DNA from: PALSA-911 sp043742865 | Lineage (GTDB): Bacteria; Pseudomonadota; Alphaproteobacteria; Acetobacterales; Acetobacteraceae | Direction: 5' to 3' | DNA length: 11,433 nucleotides | Assembly: GCA_043742865.1 (NCBI GenBank) | Contig: JAYTXR010000313.1 | Span: 1 to 11,433, forward strand | Shown: in pieces, positions 1-7,157 of the stretch | Layout of the letters: every line of letters begins with the position of its first letter | Numbering within the stretch: position 1 is the stretch's first letter | The notes under the pieces: model-generated | Told to the model about the DNA's origin: nothing | What the model saw: only the letters and a program-made list of their open reading frames with translations | Database searches by the model: none | Program-made: the position numbers and the translations under genes

Positions 1-777
1 CTCAGCCAAACCGCCCTCGCGGCCTCATTCGGGAACTCGCTTTGGCTCGGAAACGACAGTTTCGTCGTGGATGCCGCCACGCTGTACAACGTCGATCGAT
101 CTGGCAACGTCCTGCAATCATTCCCTAATTCGTCGATGACGGGAGTGGCCATCGACCCGACGACCGGGTCCATCTACCTCGCGGCCCCGTTCATCATCAA
201 CCGCTACGGCCTCAACAGCCTGGTTGACGGTGTGACGCCCGTACCGAACGGAACCGTCCCCGGTGGCAGTCATCCGTATGAGGACATGGCCTTCAACCCA
301 GGCGACCCGAATCATCTTTGGCGGGCCAACTACTATAACCATACCTATGACCGGATCGACCTCACGACGGGCAGCACCACCCAATTTCTCAGCCCGCTTG
401 GCGCCTCTGGCACACCCGTGGGCATGGCCTGGGACGGGTCACAGTTCTGGGTGAGCGATCAGCTAGGCCGCGAGGTCTTCCAGATGACGACCGCCGGCGT
501 GTTCTCAGGCCCTGTCTTTTCGACCTCGTTCGATACCGGGGGGCTTGCATGGGACTCGACCGACTCCACCCTCTGGATCGGCACGTTTGGCGAAGTCCAT
601 CACTTCACGACGGCTGGGATTGAACTCAGCAGCTTCGCGGCGCCTGGCGGGCTATTCGTCGACGGGCTGGAGTTCCAGGCAATGTCGGTTCCCGAGCCAG
701 CAACCTGGGCATTGATGCTAATCGGCGTCCTGGGTGTTGGTTTTGCCGGTTATCGGCAGTCGCCGAAGAACGCATAG
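1..777 (+). CDS. PEP-CTERM sorting-domain protein, propeller-like (5' end outside window)
   Basis: The open frame runs from the first base of the window with no stop, so the gene probably begins upstream; a GTG at 67 is only an internal candidate start. The C-terminus is a typical PEP-CTERM sorting signal: the VPEP motif (bases 688-699), then a hydrophobic stretch (WALMLIGVLGVGFAG), then a basic end (YRQSPKNA). In this family the signal directs an exported protein to exosortase, which removes the tail. The visible part repeats a loose pattern in which a hydrophobic strand with G-(V/M/L)-A-(I/W)-D is followed by a strand such as SIYLAA, QFWVSD or TLWIGT. This resembles the blades of an NHL or six-bladed beta-propeller, so an extracellular binding or matrix role is plausible, but no enzymatic motif is visible. 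It converges on the neighbouring minus-strand unit and is not part of the hopanoid set. The sorting signal is confident; the propeller fold is inferred from pattern only. Confidence 0.85.
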   Translation, partial: LSQTALAASFGNSLWLGNDSFVVDAATLYNVDRSGNVLQSFPNSSMTGVAIDPTTGSIYLAAPFIINRYGLNSLVDGVTPVPNGTVPGGSHPYEDMAFNPGDPNHLWRANYYNHTYDRIDLTTGSTTQFLSPLGASGTPVGMAWDGSQFWVSDQLGREVFQMTTAGVFSGPVFSTSFDTGGLAWDSTDSTLWIGTFGEVHHFTTAGIELSSFAAPGGLFVDGLEFQAMSVPEPATWALMLIGVLGVGFAGYRQSPKNA

Positions 778-791
778 TAAATCTGCAGGGT

Positions 792-815
792 GGGTGGCTC
801 CAGGGCTAGCCACCC
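792..815. terminator. Hairpin between convergent genes, possible bidirectional terminator
   Basis: GGGTGGCT (792-799) pairs perfectly with AGCCACCC (808-815) around an 8-base loop. It sits in the 48-base gap between the stop of the PEP-CTERM gene and the stop of the DUF1330 gene, where a shared terminator is expected. Neither side has a clean U-tract, so intrinsic termination is uncertain. Confidence 0.45.
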
Positions 816-825
816 GACGGCGACC

Positions 826-1116
826 TCAATCGACGCCCGGCATAAAGACCACGTCTGATTTGGTGGTGGCGATGCGGATGGCCAGCAGGGGGGCGTATTC
901 GGGGCTGTCGTAGAAGGTTTGGATCGCTTCCATCGACGGGAATTCGAGCACGGTCAGGCGGGTGAAGAATGGTTTGCCTTCCGCCAGGGTCGGTGGGTTG
1001 CCGCGAATGCGGTATTTGCCGCCGAACTGCGCCACCACGGCGGGAACCCGGGCGCGATAGGTCTCGAACCCCGCCGGGTCGGTGATCTCGATATTGGCCA
1101 TCAGATAGGCTGGCAT
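826..1116 (-). CDS. DUF1330 domain protein (ABM fold)
   Basis: This 96-residue protein matches the DUF1330 family in length and pattern. It has an N-terminal MPAYLMANIEITDP strand, a central FGGKY(R)IRG segment, a VLEFPSMEAIQTFYDSPEY segment, and a C-terminal strand ending VVFMPGVD. DUF1330 proteins are small dimeric alpha/beta-barrel (ABM-like) proteins whose biochemical role is mostly unknown, so no reaction is assigned. The ATG is 9 bases after the hpnH stop, and an AGGGGA Shine-Dalgarno-like stretch begins inside that stop codon (TAGGGGA). This suggests co-transcription, and possibly translational coupling, with hpnH. It is the last gene of the ispH-hpnH unit, followed by the hairpin at 792-815. 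Whether it acts in hopanoid synthesis is unknown; the position may be coincidental. Confidence 0.88.
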   Translation of the reverse strand: MPAYLMANIEITDPAGFETYRARVPAVVAQFGGKYRIRGNPPTLAEGKPFFTRLTVLEFPSMEAIQTFYDSPEYAPLLAIRIATTKSDVVFMPGVD

Positions 1117-1125
1117 CGGTTTCCC

Positions 1126-2289
1126 CTACTCCGCCGCCGCCGCTTCGAGCGAGGGCGTTTTGTTGCTGTGCTTCAGCCGGCCCATCGCCTGTTCGACATG
1201 GCGGGAGAACACATAGTCGGCCGGCCGCTGGCGATCGAGCGGGATTTCCGGCGCCATCTTGCCTTCGGTGCGGATGCCGCGCACCGCCTGCGCCAGCGCC
1301 TTCCAGGGCTTGCGCACGGACTCCGTCACCGCGGTGGCCTCGTAGCCGCTATGAACCATGCAATTGGCGCATTTTTCGTAGTTGCCGGTGCCGTATTTGT
1401 CCCACTCGGTGGTTTCCATCAGCTCCGTGAACGTCTTGGCATAACCCTCGCCAAGCAGATAGCAGGGGCGCTGCCAGCCGAAATAGGTGCGGGTGGGATT
1501 GCCCCAGGGCGTGCAGTGGAATTGCTGGTTGCCGGCCAGGAAGTCGAGGAACATCGAGGACTGGTTGAACTGCCATTTCTTCTTGCCGGTCTTCCGGGCG
1601 GTCTTCTGGCGGGCAAAAATACCCCTGAACAGCTCCTTGGTCTTCTGGCGGGCGAGGAAATGCTGCTGGTCGGGTGCGCGCTCATAGGCATAGCCCGGCG
1701 ACACGCTGATCTCCACGCCCATCGCGGTCATGTCATCGAAGAAGGCCGCGACTTTTTCCGGCTCGGCGTTGTCGAACAGCGTGGCGTTGATGATGGTGCG
1801 AAACCCGCGCCGCTTGGCTTCCAGGATCGCCGCCACCGCGCGGTCATAGACGCCGTCCTGGCAGACCGAACGGTCGTGCTCCTCGCGCCCGCCATCCAGA
1901 TGCACCGACCAGGTGAAGTACGGGCCGGGCTTGAACAGGTCCAGCTTCTTTTCCAGCAGCAGCGCGTTAGTGCAGACGATGACGAACTTCTTGCGCGCCA
2001 CGCAGGCCTCCACGACCTCGTGGATTTCCTTGTGCAGCAGCGGCTCGCCGCCGGCGATCACCACCACCGGCGCGCCGCATTCATCGACCGCTTCCAGGCA
2101 TTCGGCGATGGAAAGACGCTGGTTCAGGATCTCGGCGGGGTAGTCGATCTTGCCGCAGCCGGCGCAGGCCAGGTTGCAGCGGAACAGCGGCTCCAGCATC
2201 AGCACCAGCGGGTAGCGCTTACGCCCGATCAGATGCTGCCTGACCACATAGGCGCCGACACGAAGCACCTGATTTAACGGAACAGCCAT
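1126..2289 (-). CDS. hpnH: Adenosylhopane synthase HpnH (radical SAM)
   Basis: HpnH is the radical-SAM enzyme that joins the 5'-deoxyadenosyl radical to hopene (diploptene) to give adenosylhopane, the first step of the extended C35 side chain. From the chosen start the protein has 387 residues, normal for the family. The cluster-binding CxxxCxxC is C38-C42-C45 (FRCNLACAGCGK), followed by the SAM-contacting GGEP at 80-83. Further cysteines in the C-terminal part (C259, C276, C307 and C310 in EKCANCMVHSG) and the block PGYAYERAPDQQHF are characteristic of HpnH. A lysine-rich stretch (ARQKTARKTGKKKW) just before FNQSS looks longer than I expect for the family. The start at 2289 (MAVPLNQVLRVG) matches the usual HpnH N-terminus and lies 19 bases after the ispH stop. 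An in-frame ATG at 2349 would add 20 residues and overlap ispH by 41 bases. Neither start has a well-spaced Shine-Dalgarno. Its product is normally acted on next by HpnG, which is not in this window. Confidence 0.95.
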   Translation of the reverse strand: MAVPLNQVLRVGAYVVRQHLIGRKRYPLVLMLEPLFRCNLACAGCGKIDYPAEILNQRLSIAECLEAVDECGAPVVVIAGGEPLLHKEIHEVVEACVARKKFVIVCTNALLLEKKLDLFKPGPYFTWSVHLDGGREEHDRSVCQDGVYDRAVAAILEAKRRGFRTIINATLFDNAEPEKVAAFFDDMTAMGVEISVSPGYAYERAPDQQHFLARQKTKELFRGIFARQKTARKTGKKKWQFNQSSMFLDFLAGNQQFHCTPWGNPTRTYFGWQRPCYLLGEGYAKTFTELMETTEWDKYGTGNYEKCANCMVHSGYEATAVTESVRKPWKALAQAVRGIRTEGKMAPEIPLDRQRPADYVFSRHVEQAMGRLKHSNKTPSLEAAAAE

Positions 2290-2308
2290 GACTTGTTTGC
2301 TACTTTCT

Positions 2309-3253
2309 TCAGGCGTCAGCGAGTTGAGCGGGGAAGCGGAAGCGGACATCCTCCGCCACGCCGGCCAGGGTGGACACGGTTACCTCGCCAAACCGGCGCA
2401 GGCCTTCGATCACGCCCTGGACCAGCATCTCAGGCGCGGACGCGCCGGCGGTGACGCCGACCGCCATCCCGACGCCGGGATCGATGCCGGCAAACCAGGC
2501 GGGGTCGAGCGCGCCGGCGTCGTCGATGAGGTAGGACGGCTTGCCGAGTTCCTCGCCGATTTCGCGCAGACGGTTGGAATTGGAACTGTTGCGGCTGCCG
2601 ACCACCAGGATCATGTCCACGGCGATGGCCAGTTCGCGCACCGCGAACTGGCGGTTCTGCGTGGCATAGCAGATGTCGCGCACATCGGGTCCGACGATTT
2701 CGGGGAAACGCCCGATCAGCGCGGCGATGATCAGCCTGGTGTCGTCCACCGACAGGGTGGTCTGGGTGATGTAGGACAGCTTGCGGGGGTCGGCGACCTC
2801 CAGCAGCGCGACATCGCCGACGGTCTGCACCAGATGCACCTTGCCGGGCACCTGGCCGATGGTGCCCTCCACCTCGGCGTGGCCGGCATGGCCGACCAGC
2901 ACGATTTCCCTCCCCTGGGCGGCGTAGCGGCGGCCCTCGTTATGCACCTTGGCGACCAGAGGGCAGGTGGCGTCGATCACCGGCAGGCCGCGCTGGGCGG
3001 CCAGTTCCTCGACCCGCTTGGCCACGCCATGGGCGCTGAATATGGTCATGGCACCGGCCGGCACCTCGTCGAGTTCGTCGACGAACACCGCGCCGCGGGT
3101 GCGCAGATCCTCGACCACATGGGTGTTGTGGACGATCTCATGGCGGACATAGATCGGCGGGCCGTATTTCTTCAGCGCCCGTTCGACGATCTCGATCGCC
3201 CGTTCGACGCCGGCACAGAAACCTCTAGGCTGGGCCAGTACGACGCGAATCAT
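2309..3253 (-). CDS. ispH: 4-hydroxy-3-methylbut-2-enyl diphosphate reductase IspH
   Basis: IspH (LytB) catalyses the last MEP-pathway step, the reductive dehydroxylation of HMBPP to IPP and DMAPP on a [4Fe-4S] cluster in the cytosol. The 314-residue protein has the three cluster cysteines C13 (RGFCAGV), C97 (DATCPLV) and C195 (DICYATQNRQ). It also has the substrate-site residues H42 (EIVHN), H75 (SAHGV), H125 and E127 (GHAEVEGT), T166 and the SSNSNRL loop. All fall at or within a few residues of their E. coli positions, so the enzyme looks complete. The frame stays open upstream to 3430, but MIRVVLAQPRGFCAGV is the standard N-terminus, and the ATG at 3253 has a GGAG ribosome-binding site 7 bases upstream, so this start is preferred. 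It is first in the minus-strand unit and is followed 19 bases later by hpnH. This links IPP/DMAPP supply to hopanoid modification. Confidence 0.97.
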   Translation of the reverse strand: MIRVVLAQPRGFCAGVERAIEIVERALKKYGPPIYVRHEIVHNTHVVEDLRTRGAVFVDELDEVPAGAMTIFSAHGVAKRVEELAAQRGLPVIDATCPLVAKVHNEGRRYAAQGREIVLVGHAGHAEVEGTIGQVPGKVHLVQTVGDVALLEVADPRKLSYITQTTLSVDDTRLIIAALIGRFPEIVGPDVRDICYATQNRQFAVRELAIAVDMILVVGSRNSSNSNRLREIGEELGKPSYLIDDAGALDPAWFAGIDPGVGMAVGVTAGASAPEMLVQGVIEGLRRFGEVTVSTLAGVAEDVRFRFPAQLADA

Positions 3254-3260
3254 GCACACA

Positions 3261-3264
3261 CTCC
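3261..3264 (-). promoter_or_regulatory. Ribosome binding site of ispH
   Basis: GGAG on the minus strand (within CTTGGAG) lies 7 bases before the ATG at 3253. It is one of the clearest Shine-Dalgarno sequences in the window and decides the ispH start over upstream in-frame codons. Confidence 0.75.
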
Positions 3265-3304
3265 AAGCTTTGGCGTAACCAAACCGAATTTGCCTTGCCG
3301 GATA

Positions 3305-3313
3305 TGGCATAAT
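3305..3313 (+). promoter_or_regulatory. Candidate extended -10 promoter element toward ispA
   Basis: TGGCATAAT fits the extended -10 pattern TGnTATAAT with one mismatch in the hexamer. No good -35 stands 16-18 bases upstream, which an extended -10 can tolerate. If real, the ispA leader would be about 290 bases long and would include the inverted repeat at 3364-3391. The motif is short and could occur by chance. Confidence 0.25.
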
Positions 3314-3363
3314 GACCCTGTACTCACAATGCCGATAGGCCCCGGATGGCGCGCGCCGCACGG

Positions 3364-3391
3364 GTCGGATGGCGCGATATCCGGATCCGAC
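3364..3391. repeat. 7-bp inverted repeat in the divergent region
   Basis: GTCGGAT (3364-3370) and ATCCGAC (3385-3391) are perfect inverted copies separated by 14 bases, between the two divergent transcription units. The spacing would suit either a dimeric regulator site (centres 21 bases apart, two helical turns) or a weak leader hairpin. It is weak evidence on its own in GC-rich sequence. Confidence 0.3.
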
Positions 3392-3611
3392 GCGCAAAAC
3401 CAGGCGCTGGATGCCCTTGACGCCCACCAATATGTTGCATTTTTACCACAGATGGGACTCAGCGGCGGTTGGCGGGTAGAGACCATATCTCCGTATGGGG
3501 AGAATCCGATTATGACCGCTTTTATGGCGGCGGGAACGGCTGCTCGGGTGGTTCGGTGGGCGATTGGTTTTGGGGGCGGTGAGCAAGAATGTTGGCCAGG
3601 ATAGCGGATCG

Positions 3612-4517
3612 ATGACCCAGAGTGCCGATGTATTCGACCTGGCCGGAGGCATGGCGCGGGTCGCCGCGATTATGGAACAATGCCTGGATGGATTGCTGCC
3701 GCCGGTTGCCGGGCTGGAGGCACGGCTGCTGGAAGCCATGCGCTATGCGGCATTGGGTGGCGGCAAACGGATGCGCGCGTTCGTGGTCATGGAAACCGCC
3801 TCGCTGTTCGCGGTTGCCGAGACCTGTGCCGCCCGGGTGGCGGCGTCGATCGAGATGCTGCATGCTTATTCCCTCATCCACGACGATCTGCCGGCGATGG
3901 ACGATGACGATATGCGCCGCGGCAAGCCGTCCACCCACAAGGCCTTCGACGAGGCGACCGCGATTTTGGCCGGGGATGCGCTGCAGGCGCGGGCCTTCGA
4001 GGTGCTGGCCGAGCCGGAAACCCATTCCGACCCTGCCGCGCGCTGCGATCTGGTGCTGGCGCTGGGTCATGCGGCGGGCTCGCGGGGCATGGCGGGCGGG
4101 CAGATGATCGACATCGAAGCGGAGGGCCGGGCGCTGACGGCGATGGAGGTAACACGGCTGCAGGCGCTGAAGACCGGACGGCTGATTCAGTTCAGCGCCG
4201 AGGCCGGCGCCATCCTCGGGCGGGCCTCGGCGTCACAACGCCGGGCGCTGGCGGCCTATGGCGCCGATCTCGGCACCGCGTTCCAGATCGCCGATGACCT
4301 GCTGGATGCCGAGGGCACCGCGCAGGAAACCGGCAAGGCGACCGGCAAGGATGCGGCGGCGGGCAAGGCGACCATGGTCGCCATCCTCGGCGTTGAGAAC
4401 GCCCGAACCCATGCATGGATGTTAAGTGAACAGGCCGTGGCTCATCTCGATGGCTTTGACGAACGCGCCGATGGTTTGCGCGCGCTCGCGGCTTTCGTGG
4501 TGAACCGGCGCAGCTGA
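3612..4517 (+). CDS. ispA: Farnesyl diphosphate synthase IspA (type II, bacterial)
   Basis: IspA condenses DMAPP with two IPP to farnesyl diphosphate, the direct precursor of squalene and hence hopanoids. From the chosen ATG it has 301 residues, normal for bacterial IspA. Visible motifs are GGGKRMR (49-55), the first aspartate-rich motif DDLPAMD (91-97) with its following DDDMRRGKPSTH, KTG (187-189), GGQMID (162-167), and the second aspartate-rich motif DDLLD (228-232). The two-residue insertion in the first motif is the bacterial type II form. The tyrosine five residues before it (YSLIHDD) is as in E. coli IspA, which favours a C15 product over geranylgeranyl diphosphate. The ATG at 3612 was chosen because MTQSADVFDLAGG gives a normal N-terminus, with AGGA about 10 bases upstream. 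GTG 3579 (preceded by GGGGGC) and TTG 3564 are in-frame alternatives. It is first in the plus-strand unit, and dxs follows after 15 bases. Confidence 0.93.
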   Translation: MTQSADVFDLAGGMARVAAIMEQCLDGLLPPVAGLEARLLEAMRYAALGGGKRMRAFVVMETASLFAVAETCAARVAASIEMLHAYSLIHDDLPAMDDDDMRRGKPSTHKAFDEATAILAGDALQARAFEVLAEPETHSDPAARCDLVLALGHAAGSRGMAGGQMIDIEAEGRALTAMEVTRLQALKTGRLIQFSAEAGAILGRASASQRRALAAYGADLGTAFQIADDLLDAEGTAQETGKATGKDAAAGKATMVAILGVENARTHAWMLSEQAVAHLDGFDERADGLRALAAFVVNRRS

Positions 4518-4532
4518 AGGCAACCCAGACCG

Positions 4533-6509
4533 ATGCCCCACCTCACGCCGCTGTTGGACCGTGTCCGCATCCCCGCGGAGATGCGAAATTTCTCGCCCGC
4601 GCAGCTTCGCCAGCTGGCCGATGAGTTGCGGGCGGAGACGATCGACGCGGTGTCGGTCACCGGCGGGCATCTGGGCTCGGCGTTGGGCGTGGTGGAGCTG
4701 ACGGTGGCGCTGCACGCGGTGTTCGACACGCCGAAGGACCGGCTGATCTGGGATGTCGGGCACCAGGCCTATCCGCACAAGATCCTGACCGGGCGGCGCG
4801 ACCGCATCCGCACGCTGCGCCAGGGCGGCGGGCTGTCGGGCTTCACCCGGCGGTCCGAAAGCGAATATGATCCGTTCGGGGCGGCGCATTCCTCGACCTC
4901 GATCTCCGCCGGGCTGGGGATGGCGGTGGCGCGCGACCTCAAAACGGCGCGCCACGCGGCGGCGAGCCCCGCCGAGCGCGAGCGCGACAATCTTGCCGCC
5001 GACGACCGCAACGTGATCGCGGTGATCGGCGACGGCTCGATGAGCGCCGGCATGGCCTATGAGGCGATGAACAACGCCGGCTCGCTGCACTCGCGGCTGA
5101 TCGTGGTGCTGAACGACAACGACATGTCGATCGCGCCGCCTGTGGGGGCAATGAGCGCCTATCTTTCGCGGCTGATGTCCTCGCGCCGCTTTCTGACCCT
5201 GCGCGAGCTGGCGGTGAAGATGGCCAAGCGCTTCCCGCGCGGCCTCGAGCGCACAGCACTTCGCGCCGAGGAGTATGCCCGCGGCATGCTGACCGGGGGC
5301 ACCCTGTTCGAGGAGCTGGGGTTCTATTATGTCGGCCCGATCGACGGCCATAACCTCGATCATCTGCTGCCGGTGCTGCGCAATGTGCGCGAGGCGGAGG
5401 ATATCGGTCCGATCCTGGTGCACGTGATCACCCAGAAGGGCAAGGGCTACGCGTTGGCGGAAAACTCGGCCGACAAGCTGCACAGCGTGTCGAAGTTCAA
5501 CGTCATCACCGGCGAGCAGGTCAAGGCCCCGCCAGGACCGCCGGCCTATCAGAAGGTGTTCGCCGATGCGCTGATCGAGGAAGCCAGGCGCGACCCGGCG
5601 ATCGTTGCGATCACCGCGGCCATGCCGTCCGGCACCGGCCTGGACCGGTTCGCGAAAGTGTTTCCCGACCGGACCTTCGATGTCGGCATCGCCGAGCAGC
5701 ACGCGGTGACCTTCGCCGCCGGGCTGGCGACCGAGGGGATCAAGCCGTTCTGCGCGATCTACTCGACGTTCCTGCAGCGCGGCTATGACCAGCTGGTGCA
5801 CGACGTGGCGATCCAGGGCCTGCCGGTGCGCTTCGCGATGGACCGGGCCGGGCTGGTCGGCAATGACGGGGCGACCCATGCCGGCAGCTTCGACATCGCG
5901 TATCTGAGCTGCCTGCCAGGCATCGTGCTGATGGCGCCGTCCGACGAGGCCGAGCTGGTGCACATGGTGGCAACCGCGGCGGCGATCGACGACCGGCCGA
6001 GCGCGCTGCGCTATCCGCGCGGCGAGGGCACCGGCATCGCGCTGCCGGCGCGCGGCGAAATTCTGGCCCTGGGCAAGGGCCGCATCCTGCGCGAGGGCGC
6101 CAGCGTGGCGATCCTGTCGCTGGGCACCAGGCTTGCCGATGCGTTGCGCGCGGCCGACGAGCTGGCGGCCCGCGGGCTGTCCACCACGGTCGCCGATGCG
6201 CGTTTCGCCAAGCCGCTGGACACCGGCCTGATCGAGCAGCTGGCCCGCCACCACGAGGTTCTGATCACCATCGAGGAGGGTGCCGCGGGCGGCTTCGGTG
6301 CGGCGGTGATGCAGCATCTGGCCTGGAAGGGGCTGCTGGACCGGGGCTTGAAGATACGCCCGATGACCTTGCCGGATGTGTTCATCGACCATGACAGCCA
6401 GACCAAACAGCTGATCCAGGCCGGGCTGACCACCAAGGATATCGTCCGGGTCGCCATCGACGCCATCGGCGGCGCGGTAATGTCCGCCACCATGATTGTC
6501 GCGCGATGA
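4533..6509 (+). CDS. dxs: 1-deoxy-D-xylulose-5-phosphate synthase Dxs
   Basis: Dxs is the thiamine-diphosphate enzyme that condenses pyruvate and glyceraldehyde 3-phosphate to DXP, the first and usually rate-limiting step of the MEP pathway. The 658-residue protein has the full three-domain transketolase-like order. The N-terminal cofactor domain has H46 (GGHLGS), H77 (DVGHQAYPHKIL) and the ThDP/Mg motif starting GDGSMSAG (166-173) and ending LNDN (193-196). The pyrimidine-binding domain carries the catalytic glutamate E388 in DVGIAEQHAVT and the DRAGLVGNDGATHAG block. A C-terminal domain follows. About 20 hydrophilic, charged residues (roughly 138-158) separate GMAVARDL from NVIAVIGDG, which is longer than I expect for alphaproteobacterial Dxs. 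The start MPHLTPLLDRV is typical, though its Shine-Dalgarno is weak (AAGG about 12 bases upstream). The stop overlaps the hpnM start (ATGA). Its place in a hopanoid operon suggests precursor flux is matched to hopanoid output. Confidence 0.97.
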   Translation: MPHLTPLLDRVRIPAEMRNFSPAQLRQLADELRAETIDAVSVTGGHLGSALGVVELTVALHAVFDTPKDRLIWDVGHQAYPHKILTGRRDRIRTLRQGGGLSGFTRRSESEYDPFGAAHSSTSISAGLGMAVARDLKTARHAAASPAERERDNLAADDRNVIAVIGDGSMSAGMAYEAMNNAGSLHSRLIVVLNDNDMSIAPPVGAMSAYLSRLMSSRRFLTLRELAVKMAKRFPRGLERTALRAEEYARGMLTGGTLFEELGFYYVGPIDGHNLDHLLPVLRNVREAEDIGPILVHVITQKGKGYALAENSADKLHSVSKFNVITGEQVKAPPGPPAYQKVFADALIEEARRDPAIVAITAAMPSGTGLDRFAKVFPDRTFDVGIAEQHAVTFAAGLATEGIKPFCAIYSTFLQRGYDQLVHDVAIQGLPVRFAMDRAGLVGNDGATHAGSFDIAYLSCLPGIVLMAPSDEAELVHMVATAAAIDDRPSALRYPRGEGTGIALPARGEILALGKGRILREGASVAILSLGTRLADALRAADELAARGLSTTVADARFAKPLDTGLIEQLARHHEVLITIEEGAAGGFGAAVMQHLAWKGLLDRGLKIRPMTLPDVFIDHDSQTKQLIQAGLTTKDIVRVAIDAIGGAVMSATMIVAR

Positions 6510-7150
6510 CAAGGGTAGGGCGCCGCGCGTGGTTTGGCTTGGTGGCAACCGGGGTGTTGGCCAGCAGCCTGCTGGTCCGGCCGCGATACTCCGACGCGGC
6601 TGATTTCAACCTGGTTTCCGAACCGATCGCGGCGCTGAATGCCGGGTTGATCCAGGTCATGAAGGCAGGTGCCAAAATGCCCTTCGTCACCCGATTCGGC
6701 ATGCTGGCGCCGATCGTCGAGCATGCGTTCGACGTGCCCGGCATCCTGCGGGTATCGGTCGGCCAGGCCTGGGCCGGCATGGCGGAGCCGGAGCGGGCCG
6801 ACCTGCTGACGGTGTTCCGCCAGTTCACCATCGCGTCCTATGTCGCCAATTTCGACGATTTCGGCGGCGAGCGCTTCGAGCTACTGCCCGATCTGCGCGC
6901 CGTCGGCACCGACCAGGTGGTGGCGACCCGCCTGGTGCCCAGCAGCGGCGCGCCGACCCGGCTGGATTACGTGATGCGTCAGATGGACACCGGCTGGCGG
7001 GCGGTGGATGTGCTGCTGGACGGCACGATCAGCCGGGTGGCGGTGCAACGATCGGATTTCCGCTCCCTGTTGGCCCAGGGCGGCGCCATCGCGCTGATCG
7101 GCAGCCTGAAAAAGAAGGTGCAGGACCTGTCGGGCGGCGCGCTCAACTAA
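6506..7150 (+). CDS. hpnM: HpnM, hopanoid-associated MlaC/Ttg2D-family periplasmic protein
   Basis: This 214-residue protein belongs to the MlaC/Ttg2D (toluene tolerance) family, whose members carry lipids across the periplasm. The version encoded in hopanoid clusters is called HpnM, and a role in hopanoid traffic is inferred from that family and context. An N-terminal export signal is visible: basic MTRVGRR, a hydrophobic stretch WFGLVATGVLASSLLV, and a likely cleavage near YSDA-ADF. The RRAWFG run is loosely Tat-like, but a Sec signal is equally possible. The mature part has the family layout, including FVTRFGMLAPIVEHAFDV, a central YVANFDDFGGERFEL and a C-terminal VLLDGTISRVAVQRSDF. The ATG overlaps the dxs stop by four bases (ATGA), and no clear Shine-Dalgarno precedes it, so translation is probably coupled to dxs. 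The hpnI start is 7 bases after its stop. Confidence 0.9.
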   Translation: MTRVGRRAWFGLVATGVLASSLLVRPRYSDAADFNLVSEPIAALNAGLIQVMKAGAKMPFVTRFGMLAPIVEHAFDVPGILRVSVGQAWAGMAEPERADLLTVFRQFTIASYVANFDDFGGERFELLPDLRAVGTDQVVATRLVPSSGAPTRLDYVMRQMDTGWRAVDVLLDGTISRVAVQRSDFRSLLAQGGAIALIGSLKKKVQDLSGGALN

Positions 7151-7157
7151 TTCTGAT

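Larger units (their letters stand above)
3254..3611. other. Divergent intergenic control region between ispH and ispA
   Basis: This 358-base stretch lies between two divergent units that both supply or use isoprenoid precursors, so it should hold both promoters. I see no convincing gene: reading frames crossing it have composition unlike the neighbours and merely extend frames shadowing ispH or ispA. Visible elements are an extended -10-like motif (3305-3313, plus strand), a 7-bp inverted repeat (3364-3391), an AT-rich patch around 3429-3449, and a second AT-rich patch (3483-3524). No known riboswitch fold was recognised. Confidence 0.6.

Noticed and set aside
919..2277. Long plus-strand open frame (452 codons) opposite hpnH and DUF1330
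   Set aside because: It is antisense to two strongly conserved genes. The product is rich in H, R, G and A as expected from the reverse of GC-biased codons, with no motif.
2288..3604. Plus-strand open frame of 438 codons opposite ispH and into the intergenic region
   Set aside because: It mirrors ispH, whose catalytic residues are all intact. Its composition (H, D, G, Q rich) is typical of an antisense shadow.
4422..6548. Minus-strand open frame of 708 codons opposite dxs
   Set aside because: It is a shadow of dxs. Its length reflects GC-rich third positions, not coding; there are no domains and dxs is complete.
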